Part shown: in pieces, positions 55,464 through 64,000 of the stretch
How positions within the stretch are numbered: the stretch's first letter is position 1
Layout of the letters: the number at the start of each line of letters is the position of its first letter
Assembly (NCBI RefSeq): GCF_904846625.1
Contig: NZ_CAJHBL010000003.1
Location: 434,001 to 498,000, forward strand
Origin: Psychrobacter sp. JCM 18900
GTDB taxonomy: Bacteria; Pseudomonadota; Gammaproteobacteria; Pseudomonadales; Moraxellaceae
Length of the DNA: 64,000 nt
Direction: 5' to 3'
Made by a program: the position numbers and the translations under genes
Notes under the pieces: model-generated
Told to the model about the DNA's origin: nothing
The model's input: the letters and a program-made list of their open reading frames with translations, nothing else
Databases searched by the model: none

Positions 55464-57500
55464 ATGACTGCATTTACCAATACCACTACTAAACAACTAA
55501 CGAGCAATGTTTCAACCAATCACGATGCTACTAAGGCTAAAACGATAGTTGATATAAGCTATCAATTTGATTTTGCCCGTTTCTTTGAACATTTGGTCGA
55601 TGTATCACTGAGTTTTACAGCAGTATCCGACGCTCCGCAGCTTTGGTTACCAGCGTGGATACCAGGCAGTTATCTAATGCGCGAGTTTGCTCGAAACATC
55701 ACTGCGGTACATTATCAAATAGTAGAGGCTCAAACAGCGGATAGTAACAAGCAACCAGAAACTTATCGCGCGCAAAAAATTGACAAAAATACATGGCAGC
55801 TGCCAACTGTGCAAGCAGGGCAGACGGTCATCGTCGAGTACGAAGTCTATTGCTATGACTTGTCTGTACGTACAGCCTATGTCGATCAGCAACGACTTTA
55901 TGGCAATTTCACTTCACTTGCGCTCGCCATCGAAGGGCAAGAGCAAGCACCTGCCCAAGTTAGCTTAATCGTTCCTGAGACATTTTTTGTAGACAAAGAA
56001 AGTAGCAGAGTACTGTTAGCCTGTGGTTTGGACGCTACGCACCTGCATTTTGATCAGCAGCAAAAAGGCAGTCAGCAAGCGAATAGTCAGCACATTTATA
56101 AGTTACAGGCAGCTAATTATCACGAGCTGATTGATTACCCATTCGAAATCGCGGAGCAAGAAAAGTTTGATTTTATTATTCATGATAATGAGCATCAGAC
56201 GCTACATCATAGCTTTTACCTGTCAGGTAAGCAGAATGCTAACCTAGGTCGATTGCAGCAGGATATTACTCAGATTTGTCAGACCTACGTAGATTGGTTA
56301 GGCGATGCGCCGTTTGACGATTATACTTTTATGACCTTTGCCAGTGGTCAAGACTATGGTGGGCTTGAGCATATCAACTCTACTAGCCTTATCACCCCGC
56401 GCAATGACTTACCCAGCACCAATGAGCCAAAGTTACCAAGTACAGATTATCAGCGATTTTTAGGATTATGTAGTCATGAGTATTTTCACTCATGGTGGGT
56501 GAAGACGGTACGTCCTGATGTCATGATCGATGTCGATTTACGACGTGAGGCATTTACGCCATTACTTTGGGTATTCGAAGGGTTTACGTCTTATATCGAT
56601 GATTTTATGTTGCAAGCGTCAGGTGTGATTGATAAAGCCAATTATCTGCGACTGCTAGCCGAGCAAATCAATCGCTACTATCAAACCCCAGGGCGTGGCA
56701 ATCAAAGCGTTGCAGAGTCGAGCTTTGATGCTTGGATTAAGCTGTATCGTACCGATGAAAATACAGGCAATGCGGGTATAAGCTACTATAATAAGGGCGC
56801 GTTGGTAGCTCTATGTCTGGATCTAATCTTACTCAAAAATAGCGACGGTCGTTATCGTTTATTTGATGTGGTCAAAGCTTTTTATACTCAAGCTAAGCAG
56901 AACGACAGTAAGCGAATTGGTATCAGTAGTGCCGATATGGGCTCCGTCATTGAGCAGTTTATGCCGCTAGCAGAATGGGAAGATTTTGAGCGCCGTTATG
57001 TCAACGGGGTAGAAGAGTTGCCAATTGAAGCGTTGCTAGTGGCAAACGGCGTCAAAATACAGGCGAATACTAAAGAAACGGCTGACAAGCATGTGCCTTG
57101 GGGTATGCGATGTAACGAAACGCCAGCTGGACTCAAGGTAAATCGTGTGATGCGAGATAGTATTGCGGCTAAAGCTGGTATTTCAGCACATGACGTTATT
57201 ATCGCGATTGACGGCATCAAAGCAGATACGAAACAACTTACCGCCTTGGTTAATATAGCGCACCCTGTTGAATGTTATTTATTCCGTCGTGATGAACTGA
57301 TGTGTGTTCAGGTTCAACCCGAAACGACAACCAAAGTTAAGCCGCGAGATGAGACAACTGGCATGACTGGAGCAGTACCTCCTCATAAAGTAAGCCTACG
57401 CTTAGCAAAAGGAGATAAGACTTTAGAGAATGATAATGATAATGAGCAATTAAAAGGTGAGGCAGGTTGGGAGACATGGCTTAATGTTATGAAGCGATAG
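55464..57500 (+). CDS. M61 family metallopeptidase with PDZ domain (glycyl aminopeptidase type)
   Basis: A 678-residue protein from ATG 55464, which is better placed after the AAGGATGAGAG ribosome site than ATG 55452. It has an N-terminal beta domain (about 25-200), a gluzincin catalytic domain with H-E-Y-F-H and the downstream E-G-F-T-S-Y for zinc, and a PDZ domain near the C-terminus (about 560-620). No signal peptide is obvious, so it may be cytosolic. A polar tail of about 50 residues ends the protein. Substrate preference for N-terminal Gly/Ala is known from some relatives but not shown here. Confidence 0.88.
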   Translation: MTAFTNTTTKQLTSNVSTNHDATKAKTIVDISYQFDFARFFEHLVDVSLSFTAVSDAPQLWLPAWIPGSYLMREFARNITAVHYQIVEAQTADSNKQPETYRAQKIDKNTWQLPTVQAGQTVIVEYEVYCYDLSVRTAYVDQQRLYGNFTSLALAIEGQEQAPAQVSLIVPETFFVDKESSRVLLACGLDATHLHFDQQQKGSQQANSQHIYKLQAANYHELIDYPFEIAEQEKFDFIIHDNEHQTLHHSFYLSGKQNANLGRLQQDITQICQTYVDWLGDAPFDDYTFMTFASGQDYGGLEHINSTSLITPRNDLPSTNEPKLPSTDYQRFLGLCSHEYFHSWWVKTVRPDVMIDVDLRREAFTPLLWVFEGFTSYIDDFMLQASGVIDKANYLRLLAEQINRYYQTPGRGNQSVAESSFDAWIKLYRTDENTGNAGISYYNKGALVALCLDLILLKNSDGRYRLFDVVKAFYTQAKQNDSKRIGISSADMGSVIEQFMPLAEWEDFERRYVNGVEELPIEALLVANGVKIQANTKETADKHVPWGMRCNETPAGLKVNRVMRDSIAAKAGISAHDVIIAIDGIKADTKQLTALVNIAHPVECYLFRRDELMCVQVQPETTTKVKPRDETTGMTGAVPPHKVSLRLAKGDKTLENDNDNEQLKGEAGWETWLNVMKR

Positions 57501-57548
57501 CCTCAATGCTATATCAAATACCTTTCCATACGAAAAACCCTTCCATAT

Positions 57549-57595
57549 AAAAAACCCTCTTCCGAGCAGTACTGCTTAGAAGAGGGTTTTTTTAA
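57549..57595. terminator. Bidirectional terminator between M61 gene and DUF305 gene
   Basis: AAAAAACCCTCTTC and GAAGAGGGTTTTTT with an inner loop containing AGCAGT/ACTGCT. Confidence 0.88.
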
Positions 57596-57668
57596 ATTAC
57601 TTTTAATATTGTAGATATGTCCAAGCAACCTAAGTGATTAATCAATCTGTGATTGGTGACGTACAAGA

Positions 57669-58523
57669 TTACTGCTCTTTAGCTTTATTATCTGAGCTAT
57701 CTAGGTTCTTATTATCGGTAGTTTCAGGCTCAATATTTTCATCTACAGAGCTATCGTCTTCGTTGCTACTTGCAGCCTCAAGCGCAGCAATCCAGTTTTT
57801 CATCACATCAATTTCAGTTTGCTGATTATCAATGACGTCTTGCGCCAACTGACGCATCTCTTCATCTGTCCCATATTCGAGCTGAACTTTTGCCATATCA
57901 ACAGCGGCAATATGATGCGGTAGCATACCGCGTGCAAATGCCATATCAGGCACGGGATCAGCCACACCCAAAGTCATTTCGCCATGCATATTTTCCATGT
58001 TTTTAGCATATGCTTGCTGCATTGCCACAGTATTTGGCTTAGGTTTGGCAGCATCAGGATGGCTAGCCAACCACTTGTTTAATACATCGATTTCAGCTTG
58101 CTGGGCCGTAATGACATCTTGAGCAAGTTGGCGCATCGCTTCATCAGTACCATACTTGAGCTCTATTTTTGCCATCTCTACCGCGCCGCGATGATGTCCC
58201 AACATGCCTTTAGCGAAAGCGGTATCAGGATCGTTATAACCCATACCAATCATCATCTCATCATGCATTCTAGTCATCGATCTCGTATAGTCTCTGAGCA
58301 TATCGCTCATTTGAGACTCATCAATGACACTATTATCGCTGTCATTTGTTAGAGTATCGTCTGCCATATCGTCATGCTCAGCATGTGGCATATCAGTCAC
58401 TGGCGGTGAGGTTTCTTCTGCAGGATTTGATTGGTTGTCCTCTGTCGTTGGCTGACAGGCGCTCAATACAAGTGCCGCAGAAATGCTAGTGACCAACGAA
58501 AGAAAACGACGAGAAGCAATCAT
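57669..58523 (-). CDS. Lipoprotein with two DUF305 domains
   Basis: A 284-residue lipoprotein: the signal peptide ends in L-V-L-S-A-C23. A His/Asp/Glu-rich linker (24-75) leads to two DUF305 units, residues 79-153 and 171-247. The units are internal duplicates: both contain A-F-A-(K/R)-G-M-L-x-H-H and G-T-D-E-x-M-R-Q-L-A-Q-D-V-I. The tail is acidic and rich in Asp/Ser. DUF305 proteins are ferritin-like four-helix bundles, often found near copper-resistance genes, and the conserved Met/His pairs suggest metal binding. No copper genes are seen in this window, so the role is open. Confidence 0.88.
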   Translation of the reverse strand: MIASRRFLSLVTSISAALVLSACQPTTEDNQSNPAEETSPPVTDMPHAEHDDMADDTLTNDSDNSVIDESQMSDMLRDYTRSMTRMHDEMMIGMGYNDPDTAFAKGMLGHHRGAVEMAKIELKYGTDEAMRQLAQDVITAQQAEIDVLNKWLASHPDAAKPKPNTVAMQQAYAKNMENMHGEMTLGVADPVPDMAFARGMLPHHIAAVDMAKVQLEYGTDEEMRQLAQDVIDNQQTEIDVMKNWIAALEAASSNEDDSSVDENIEPETTDNKNLDSSDNKAKEQ

Positions 58524-58736
58524 GACATATCCCTATTGTGAAAAAACCAAACGATAAATGGATAATACCTATTATACATAATCAATTACGTGCTGAATGT
58601 TAGCAGATAAACCTTACCCATTCGAGACACTATGTTTAATAGGTCGTAATATATTAGTGTCAGAGCTTTATATTTGGGGCTAAATAGCCAAACAGTGTGA
58701 ACTAATCAACAATATATAAACTTAAAACCATATAAA

Positions 58737-59351
58737 CTAATTGCTAATACCTAGCTGACGACAGTGTTCGCTAGTTAGATGAACACGTACAAACTCCCCA
58801 ACAGCTAATTCACCCAGCTCAAACCCTGCCACTGACCAACGTATTAAACGCAGACAAGGTAAACCGACGTGCGCTGTCATACGTCTAACTTGGCGATTTT
58901 TCCCTTCGTATATTGTCAGCATTAGCCATGAGTCCGGTACGCTTTTACGCTCACGTATTGGTGGATTACGCTGCCAGAGTACCATCGGTAGTTCTTCTTC
59001 ACTAACGTGTCTGACCTCAGCAGGTAGCGTTTTACCATCTTTTAAAACCACGCCACGTTTAAGCTTATTGAGTTGCTCAGCAGTAGGCGTTCCTTCTACT
59101 TGTACTAAATAAGTTTTACCTTGTTTGCGCCCTGCATTGGCTTTTGGCGGATGAGTAATTGCTTTATTAACTCGACCTTCATCGGTCAAAATCAGCAAGC
59201 CCTCTGAAGTAGCATCTAACCGACCAGCAACTCGTAAAGCCTTGTCAGTAAAGTATTGCGATAGGGTGGTGTGATCGTTATTACTGTCATCTCTAAACTG
59301 ACTTTGCACGCCGTAAGGCTTATTGAATAAGATGAGACTAGAAGTAGACAT
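58737..59351 (-). CDS. rluE: 23S rRNA pseudouridine synthase RluE
   Basis: Makes pseudouridine 2457 in 23S rRNA (E. coli numbering). 204 residues from the ATG at 59351 (M-S-T-S-S-L-I-L-F-N-K-P-Y-G-V), with AGGAAA upstream; the frame extends 39 bases further without support. The RsuA-type catalytic motif is G-R-L-D-A-T-S-E-G-L-L, and the RNA-binding motif K-N-R-Q-V-R-R-M lies downstream. It lacks an S4 domain, as is typical for RluE. It is divergent from icd, an arrangement known also in E. coli and Pseudomonas. Confidence 0.93.
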   Translation of the reverse strand: MSTSSLILFNKPYGVQSQFRDDSNNDHTTLSQYFTDKALRVAGRLDATSEGLLILTDEGRVNKAITHPPKANAGRKQGKTYLVQVEGTPTAEQLNKLKRGVVLKDGKTLPAEVRHVSEEELPMVLWQRNPPIRERKSVPDSWLMLTIYEGKNRQVRRMTAHVGLPCLRLIRWSVAGFELGELAVGEFVRVHLTSEHCRQLGISN

Positions 59352-59788
59352 AAAAAGGTGTTTCCTAGTTTTTGATGTACAATGAATCATTGTAGCGTAT
59401 GTTTTGTGATGCAGAGCTAGTATTAAGCGGCAAGACTAAAGGCGATATATTTAACGTGCTGTATGCTACGTGACCTGCTACAAAAGTAGGACAGCGCTTG
59501 TATAAATTTGCTGTTATCCTAAATCCGCATTCTGATAGTGGTATTTATATTTTTAATAGAGAAATATCTACTAGCTGCAAGCGATAATTATTGTTTGGGT
59601 CTTTATTTTAATTTTTTAGCTTCGAGCTATTTTTAACATTGTTTAAATCAATGCCGCAAGTGTCGTATTCATCAAAGCTTTGCTTAACCGATAAGCGCCC
59701 AGAGCGTTACAACTATAATAAAACGGTTAGCATAACAAAGTGTCTAGTTCGCTTGCGACGTCCAACATACAACCAAGGAGTATCATCG
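59352..59788. other. Intergenic region rluE-icd
   Basis: About 440 bases. An in-frame extension of icd to 59639 exists but encodes sequence unlike the family. I see no other gene. Confidence 0.45.
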
Positions 59789-61048
59789 ATGTCATATGAT
59801 AAGGTTATCGTGCCAAGAGACGGCGAAAAAGTGACCGTAAACGCAGATTTAACATTAAATGTTCCCAACCATCCGATCATTCCGTTTGTGGAAGGTGATG
59901 GAATCGGTGTAGATATCACGCCTGTCATGATAAAAGTAGTCAATGCTGCAGTTGATAAAGCGTATCACGGCAAGAAGTCTATCATTTGGATGGAGACTTA
60001 TCTTGGTGAAAAGGCAGCGAAAGTATATGACGGCGACTATTTGCCAAGCGAGACGCTAGAGATTCTAAAAGACTACGTCATTAGTATCAAGGGTCCATTG
60101 ACCACACCAGTAGGTGGTGGCTTTAGTTCGTTAAACGTCGCAGTGCGCCAAAACCTTGACCTGTATGTCTGTCAACGCCCAGTACGTTGGTTCGAAGGCG
60201 TGCCAAGTCCAGTACAGCATCCAGAGCTAACGGATATGGTTATCTTCCGTGAAAATACAGAAGACATCTACACGGGTATCGAGTGGAAAGCGGGCAGTGA
60301 TGATGCCAAAAAAGTTATCAATTTCTTGAGAGATGAGATGGGTGTGACCAGTATTCGCTTCCCTGAAGACTGCGGCATCGGTATCAAGCCTGTCTCAAAA
60401 GAAGGCTCACAGCGCCTCGTACGTAAAGCGATTCAGCATGCCATCGATAATGATCTGCCAAATGTGACCCTAGTGCACAAAGGTAATATCATGAAGTTCA
60501 CTGAAGGTGCGTTTAAGGATTGGGGTTATGAGCTGGCGGCAGAGCGTTTTGGTGCAGAGTTATTAGATGGCGGTCCATGGATGACCATGAAAAATCCAAA
60601 AACGGGTAATGACATTATTATTAAAGACGTCATCGCTGATGCGTTTTTGCAGCAGATTTTGATGCGTCCTGCAGATTACTCTGTAGTGGCGACACTCAAT
60701 CTAAACGGTGACTATATCTCTGATGCCTTGGCGGCTGAAGTAGGCGGTATTGGTATCGCACCTGGTGCAAATAAAGGCGGCGCGATCGCTGTTTATGAAG
60801 CGACGCACGGTACTGCACCTAAGTACGCTGGTCAGAATAAAGTAAACCCAGGCTCACTCATATTGTCTGCTGAGATGATGCTTCGTGATATGGGCTGGAC
60901 GGAAGCAGCTGATCTTGTCATCAGCGGTATCCAAGGTGCGATTGCCAATAAAACAGTCACGTATGATTTTGAGCGTCTGATGCCAGATGCTACCTTACTG
61001 AGTACTTCGGAGTTTGGTAAGGCGATTATTAAGCATATGGAAGCCTAA
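59789..61048 (+). CDS. icd: NADP-isocitrate dehydrogenase, homodimeric type
   Basis: TCA-cycle oxidation of isocitrate to 2-oxoglutarate. The ATG at 59789, 8 bases after AAGGAG, gives 419 residues (M-S-Y-D-K-V), close to the 416 of E. coli Icd. The substrate loop [13 protein letters not shown] places a Ser at the position phosphorylated by AceK in E. coli. Further motifs are [28 protein letters not shown] and the cofactor region G-T-A-P-K-Y-A-G. No aceK is in the window. It converges on a second, unrelated isocitrate dehydrogenase gene. Confidence 0.96.
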   Translation: MSYDKVIVPRDGEKVTVNADLTLNVPNHPIIPFVEGDGIGVDITPVMIKVVNAAVDKAYHGKKSIIWMETYLGEKAAKVYDGDYLPSETLEILKDYVISIKGPLTTPVGGGFSSLNVAVRQNLDLYVCQRPVRWFEGVPSPVQHPELTDMVIFRENTEDIYTGIEWKAGSDDAKKVINFLRDEMGVTSIRFPEDCGIGIKPVSKEGSQRLVRKAIQHAIDNDLPNVTLVHKGNIMKFTEGAFKDWGYELAAERFGAELLDGGPWMTMKNPKTGNDIIIKDVIADAFLQQILMRPADYSVVATLNLNGDYISDALAAEVGGIGIAPGANKGGAIAVYEATHGTAPKYAGQNKVNPGSLILSAEMMLRDMGWTEAADLVISGIQGAIANKTVTYDFERLMPDATLLSTSEFGKAIIKHMEA

Positions 61049-61090
61049 AACTACTTAAACTCTAAGCATTCTATTTTATTACTGTTTATT

Positions 61091-61126
61091 AAAAGCCACC
61101 TGATTATACAGGTGGCTTTTTTTATT
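61091..61126 (+). terminator. Intrinsic terminator of icd
   Basis: AAAAGCCACCTG, loop ATTATA, CAGGTGGCTTTT, then TTT. Confidence 0.85.
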
Positions 61127-61157
61127 TCACTCTTTATAGAGCCTTTAGACAGCACAC

Positions 61158-61200
61158 AAAAAAACACCCCAACGTTCTAAGACGGTTGAGGTGTTTTTTT
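61158..61200 (-). terminator. Intrinsic terminator of monomeric idh gene
   Basis: AAAAAACACC-C-CAAC and GTTG-A-GGTGTTTTTT; its own hairpin separate from that of icd. Confidence 0.8.
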
Positions 61201-61285
61201 ACTAAAACTTAAACTCATCCAATCGCTTCTGAGTATAAAACCCAAAAGCGATTAGGCTTAATGGTTTAAGAGCAATCGCTTAAAA

Positions 61286-63505
61286 TTATAGCGATGCCAA
61301 AGTCTCGTTAAACAGAGCGCTTGGACGCATTGCTTTCTTAGCCAATTCTTCATCAGCATAGTAGTAGCCTTTGATATCTACTGGCTTGCCTTGAGCTTGA
61401 TTAAGTTCTTTAACGATGGCTTCTTCGTTCTCTTTTAGCTTTTGCGCGAATGGTGTAAATTGCGCTTTTAGCTCGCTATCTTTATCTTGCGCTGCAAGCT
61501 CTTCTGCCCAGTACATCGCTAGATAGAAATGGCTACCACGGTTGTCGAGCTCGCCAGTTTTGCGTGATGGTGATTTATCGTTTAGTAGCAATTTCTCTGT
61601 TGCTGTATCTAGCGTATCTGCCAAGATTTGAGCTTTAGCATTGTTGTCGTTGTTTGCTAGATGCTCCAAAGATACCGTCAATGCCAAGAACTCACCAAGT
61701 GAATCCCAACGTAGATGGTTTTCTTCTGTCAGCTGCTCAACGTGCTTCGGTGCAGAACCACCAGCGCCAGTTTCAAATAAACCGCCGCCTTTCATTAATG
61801 GTACAACTGATAGCATCTTGGCACTGGTACCTAGCTCTAGGATAGGGAACAAGTCAGTTAGGTAATCGCGTAAGATGTTACCGGTCGCAGAGATAGTATC
61901 TAGACCACGAGCAACGCGCTCTAGCGTATAACGCATCGCACGAACCTGAGACATAATCTCGATATGTAAGCCAGTAGTATCATGATCTTTTAGATACGTT
62001 CTGACTTTTTTGATTAGCTCGTTTTCATGTGGACGGTATGGGTCTAACCAGAAGATTACAGGCGTATCTGATTCACGAGCACGGCGTACGGCAAGTTTTA
62101 CCCAGTCTTGGATAGGCTCATCTTTGACCTGACACATGCGCCAGATATCACCTTTCTCAACACGTTTTTCGAGTAGCACTTCATCCGTATCAATATCGAC
62201 GATACGTGCAATACCAGCATCGCTAGACTCAAAAGTCTTGTCATGCGAGCCGTATTCTTCAGCTTTTTGAGCCATTAGGCCAACGTTAGGAACGGTGCCC
62301 ATCGTTTTTGGATCAAAGTTACCATGCCATTTGCAGAAGTTGATCATTTCTTGGTAAATACGCGCAAAGGTAGACTCTGGCATGACGGCTTTACAGTCAT
62401 ACATTTTGCCATCAGCGCCCCACATTTTACCGCCTGAACGAATCATCGCTGGCATAGAAGCATCAACGATTACATCACTTGGAGAATGGAAGTTGGTGAT
62501 ACCTTTTGAAGAGTCAACCATTGCCAGACGTGGGCGATGCTCTTGACACGCATGTAAATCACGCTCAATTTCTTCACGCTTTGAAGCTGGTAGCGTTGAG
62601 ATCTTGTCGTATAGATCTGCCATACCGTTGTTGACGTTGATACCTAGCTCATCAAAGAAAGCGCCATGTTTCTCGAAAGCTTCTTTATAGTAGATTCTAA
62701 CTGCATGACCAAAAACGATAGGATGCGAGACCTTCATCATAGTCGCTTTTACGTGCAATGAGAACAAGATACCAGCTTCGCGGCAATCTTCCATTTCACG
62801 CTCATAAAACTCTAATAGTGCTTTTTTGCTCATGACCATCAGGTCGATGACTTCTTTATCAAGCAAAGCAATTTTAGGCTTTAGTACTTTTTGAGTACCA
62901 TCATCAAGTAACAACTCCATACGTACTGTACGAGCTTTATCTAATGTCATAGATTGCTCGCCATCGTAGAAGTCGCCGCCATGCATGTGTGATACGTGCG
63001 TGCTTGACCATTGCTTCCATTCACCCATAGAGTGTGGGTGCTTGCGTGCATAGTTTTTAACTGCTTTAGGAGCGCGGCGATCTGAGTTACCTTCACGCAG
63101 TACTGGGTTCACTGAACTGCCTAAGCTTTTGCCATAGCGCTTGCGTAGCTCTTTTTCTTCGTCAGTTTGTGGATCTTCTGGGAAGTTAGGGATGGCATAG
63201 CCTTTGCTCTGTAGCTCTTTGATAGCGGCTTTCAACTGCTGTACAGAAGCACTGATGTTTGGCAGTTTGATGATATTGGTGTTTGGATCTTGAGTCAGAC
63301 GACCTAGCTCAGCTAAGTTGTCCGGAACACGTTGCTCTTCGGTCAAGTATTCAGGGAATTCAGCCAATATACGCGCTGCAACAGAGATATCGCTGGTTTC
63401 AACTTCAACGCCTGCTGTTTTTGTGAATGCTTCGACAATAGGTAAGAACGACAGAGTCGCCAGCGCTGGGGCTTCGTCAGTTTTTGTATAAATAATTTTT
63501 GACAT
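61286..63505 (-). CDS. NADP-isocitrate dehydrogenase, monomeric type
   Basis: 739 residues from the ATG at 63505 ([13 protein letters not shown]), with AGGAAG upstream; the frame extends 81 bases further but is not family-like. The N-terminal T-D-E-A-P-A-L-A-T and the blocks [29 protein letters not shown], and [10 protein letters not shown] match the single-chain enzyme of about 80 kDa. This type is known as the cold-adapted isozyme in some psychrophiles. It is convergent with icd, so the cell has both forms. Confidence 0.96.
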   Translation of the reverse strand: MSKIIYTKTDEAPALATLSFLPIVEAFTKTAGVEVETSDISVAARILAEFPEYLTEEQRVPDNLAELGRLTQDPNTNIIKLPNISASVQQLKAAIKELQSKGYAIPNFPEDPQTDEEKELRKRYGKSLGSSVNPVLREGNSDRRAPKAVKNYARKHPHSMGEWKQWSSTHVSHMHGGDFYDGEQSMTLDKARTVRMELLLDDGTQKVLKPKIALLDKEVIDLMVMSKKALLEFYEREMEDCREAGILFSLHVKATMMKVSHPIVFGHAVRIYYKEAFEKHGAFFDELGINVNNGMADLYDKISTLPASKREEIERDLHACQEHRPRLAMVDSSKGITNFHSPSDVIVDASMPAMIRSGGKMWGADGKMYDCKAVMPESTFARIYQEMINFCKWHGNFDPKTMGTVPNVGLMAQKAEEYGSHDKTFESSDAGIARIVDIDTDEVLLEKRVEKGDIWRMCQVKDEPIQDWVKLAVRRARESDTPVIFWLDPYRPHENELIKKVRTYLKDHDTTGLHIEIMSQVRAMRYTLERVARGLDTISATGNILRDYLTDLFPILELGTSAKMLSVVPLMKGGGLFETGAGGSAPKHVEQLTEENHLRWDSLGEFLALTVSLEHLANNDNNAKAQILADTLDTATEKLLLNDKSPSRKTGELDNRGSHFYLAMYWAEELAAQDKDSELKAQFTPFAQKLKENEEAIVKELNQAQGKPVDIKGYYYADEELAKKAMRPSALFNETLASL

Positions 63506-64000
63506 TTTAGTTAGATCTTCCTTTAGGCTGTAGTTAATAATAAAGCTCAAATATAGTGTTGAATATGCGTCAATGATACTATGCAATAATCCATGATATG
63601 GTTAGAACAAGTACTTCATATGTAGCTTCTTAGAAATTTTTAAGACAGGTCAGACATTTTCTTTTAATAATATTCATGAAAAAAGCATTTAAAGGCAACA
63701 CGTTAACGGTCGGTGCAAAACTGCCTAAAAGTGAATCACTGACGCTACATTATAATCAATCCACTATAAATCCGATAGGATGTCAATCGTATACCATGAA
63801 CTAAGTATACTGTTTTAGCTCGTATCCTATGGTTTCGAATTATACTAAGCTAATAACAACCTTATTCTACCAGTCATCGGCTTCGATATCATCTTTTCCA
63901 TACAACTACTGTTTTTTCATGACGTTTTATATTGACCTTACTGCCCATGAGCGCATTCTTACAAACCACCCGCGTTATCGTTGGTGGTTTTTTATTGGAT
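63506..64000. other. Window end without a recognised gene
   Basis: About 495 bases upstream of the monomeric idh gene. A 42-codon frame at 63676-63804 and a frame opening at ATG 63919 that runs off the window are both unsupported. A terminator-like hairpin AAACCACC/GGTGGTTT with a T run lies at 63963-63994. Confidence 0.45.
63963..63994 (+). terminator. Terminator-like hairpin at window end
   Basis: AAACCACC, 12-base loop, GGTGGTTTTTTATT. What transcript it ends is not clear. Confidence 0.5.

Noticed and set aside
63676..63804. 42-codon frame upstream of monomeric idh (M-K-K-A-F-K-G-N)
   Set aside because: No ribosome site and no recognisable sequence; position fits a promoter region.

Overview
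The window looks like chromosomal DNA of a gammaproteobacterium of the family Moraxellaceae, most likely Psychrobacter. I infer this from moderate AT-richness, asparagine/glutamine-rich low-complexity insertions in housekeeping proteins (MutS, RNase E, PurK), a pilin plus TfpZ-type accessory gene, the gene order rnfH-bamE-fur-pilU-pilT-yggS, and the presence of both a homodimeric-type and a monomeric NADP-isocitrate dehydrogenase. I see no rRNA, tRNA, insertion sequence, prophage or CRISPR array. Nearly all the sequence is core genome.

Layout. 1-1.7 kb: end of a type IV pilin gene cut by the window edge, a second complete pilin gene and a TfpX/TfpZ-like pilin accessory gene. 1.8-8.7 kb: ferredoxin fdxA and a very large mutS on the minus strand, then secA on the plus strand. 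8.9-11.3 kb: a small MliC-like lipoprotein and two stress-type YsnF/DUF2382 proteins, one with a PRC-barrel. 11.6-15.5 kb: acetyl-CoA acetyltransferase, homoserine dehydrogenase and a DsbC-like disulfide isomerase, all minus. 15.9-25.1 kb: a DUF808 membrane protein, RNase E (1394 residues), a 1.2 kb gene-free gap, rluC, a HAD phosphatase and the ribosome-assembly GTPase engB. 25.5-28.7 kb: cytochromes c5 and c4, a multispanning membrane protein and rnfH. 28.7-33.4 kb: bamE, fur, pilU, pilT and yggS. 33.4-41.7 kb: a CorC/HlyC-type CBS protein, nadE, an AI-2E family permease, pdxB, epmA and an NAD(P)-binding protein. 41.9-46.3 kb: yaiI, purK, purE, a metallophosphatase and a rhomboid protease. 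46.7-50.3 kb: two tandem paralogous envelope proteins, only the second with an OmpA peptidoglycan-binding domain. 50.3-59.4 kb: nagZ, a Prc/CtpA tail protease, a SlyD-like isomerase, an M61 peptidase, a double-DUF305 lipoprotein and rluE. 59.6-63.5 kb: convergent icd and monomeric idh.

Functional themes are type IV pili (pilins, TfpZ, PilT, PilU), envelope maintenance (SecA, BamE, NagZ, Prc, OmpA-like pair, MliC-like, DsbC), RNA metabolism (RNase E, RluC, RluE), and cofactor and nucleotide metabolism (NadE, PdxB, YggS, PurE/PurK). Many genes end in clear intrinsic terminators, often shared by convergent pairs.

I did not find a defence island or an obvious new multi-gene system. The best candidates for something undescribed are the tandem BON-like/OmpA paralog pair (46.7-50.3 kb), the long gaps with strong inverted repeats (rne-rluC, nadE-permease, downstream of the Prc protease), the inverted repeat in front of fur, and the tfpZ-like gene that lacks a normal start codon. 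Protein identities rest on motif recognition from memory; no database search was run.
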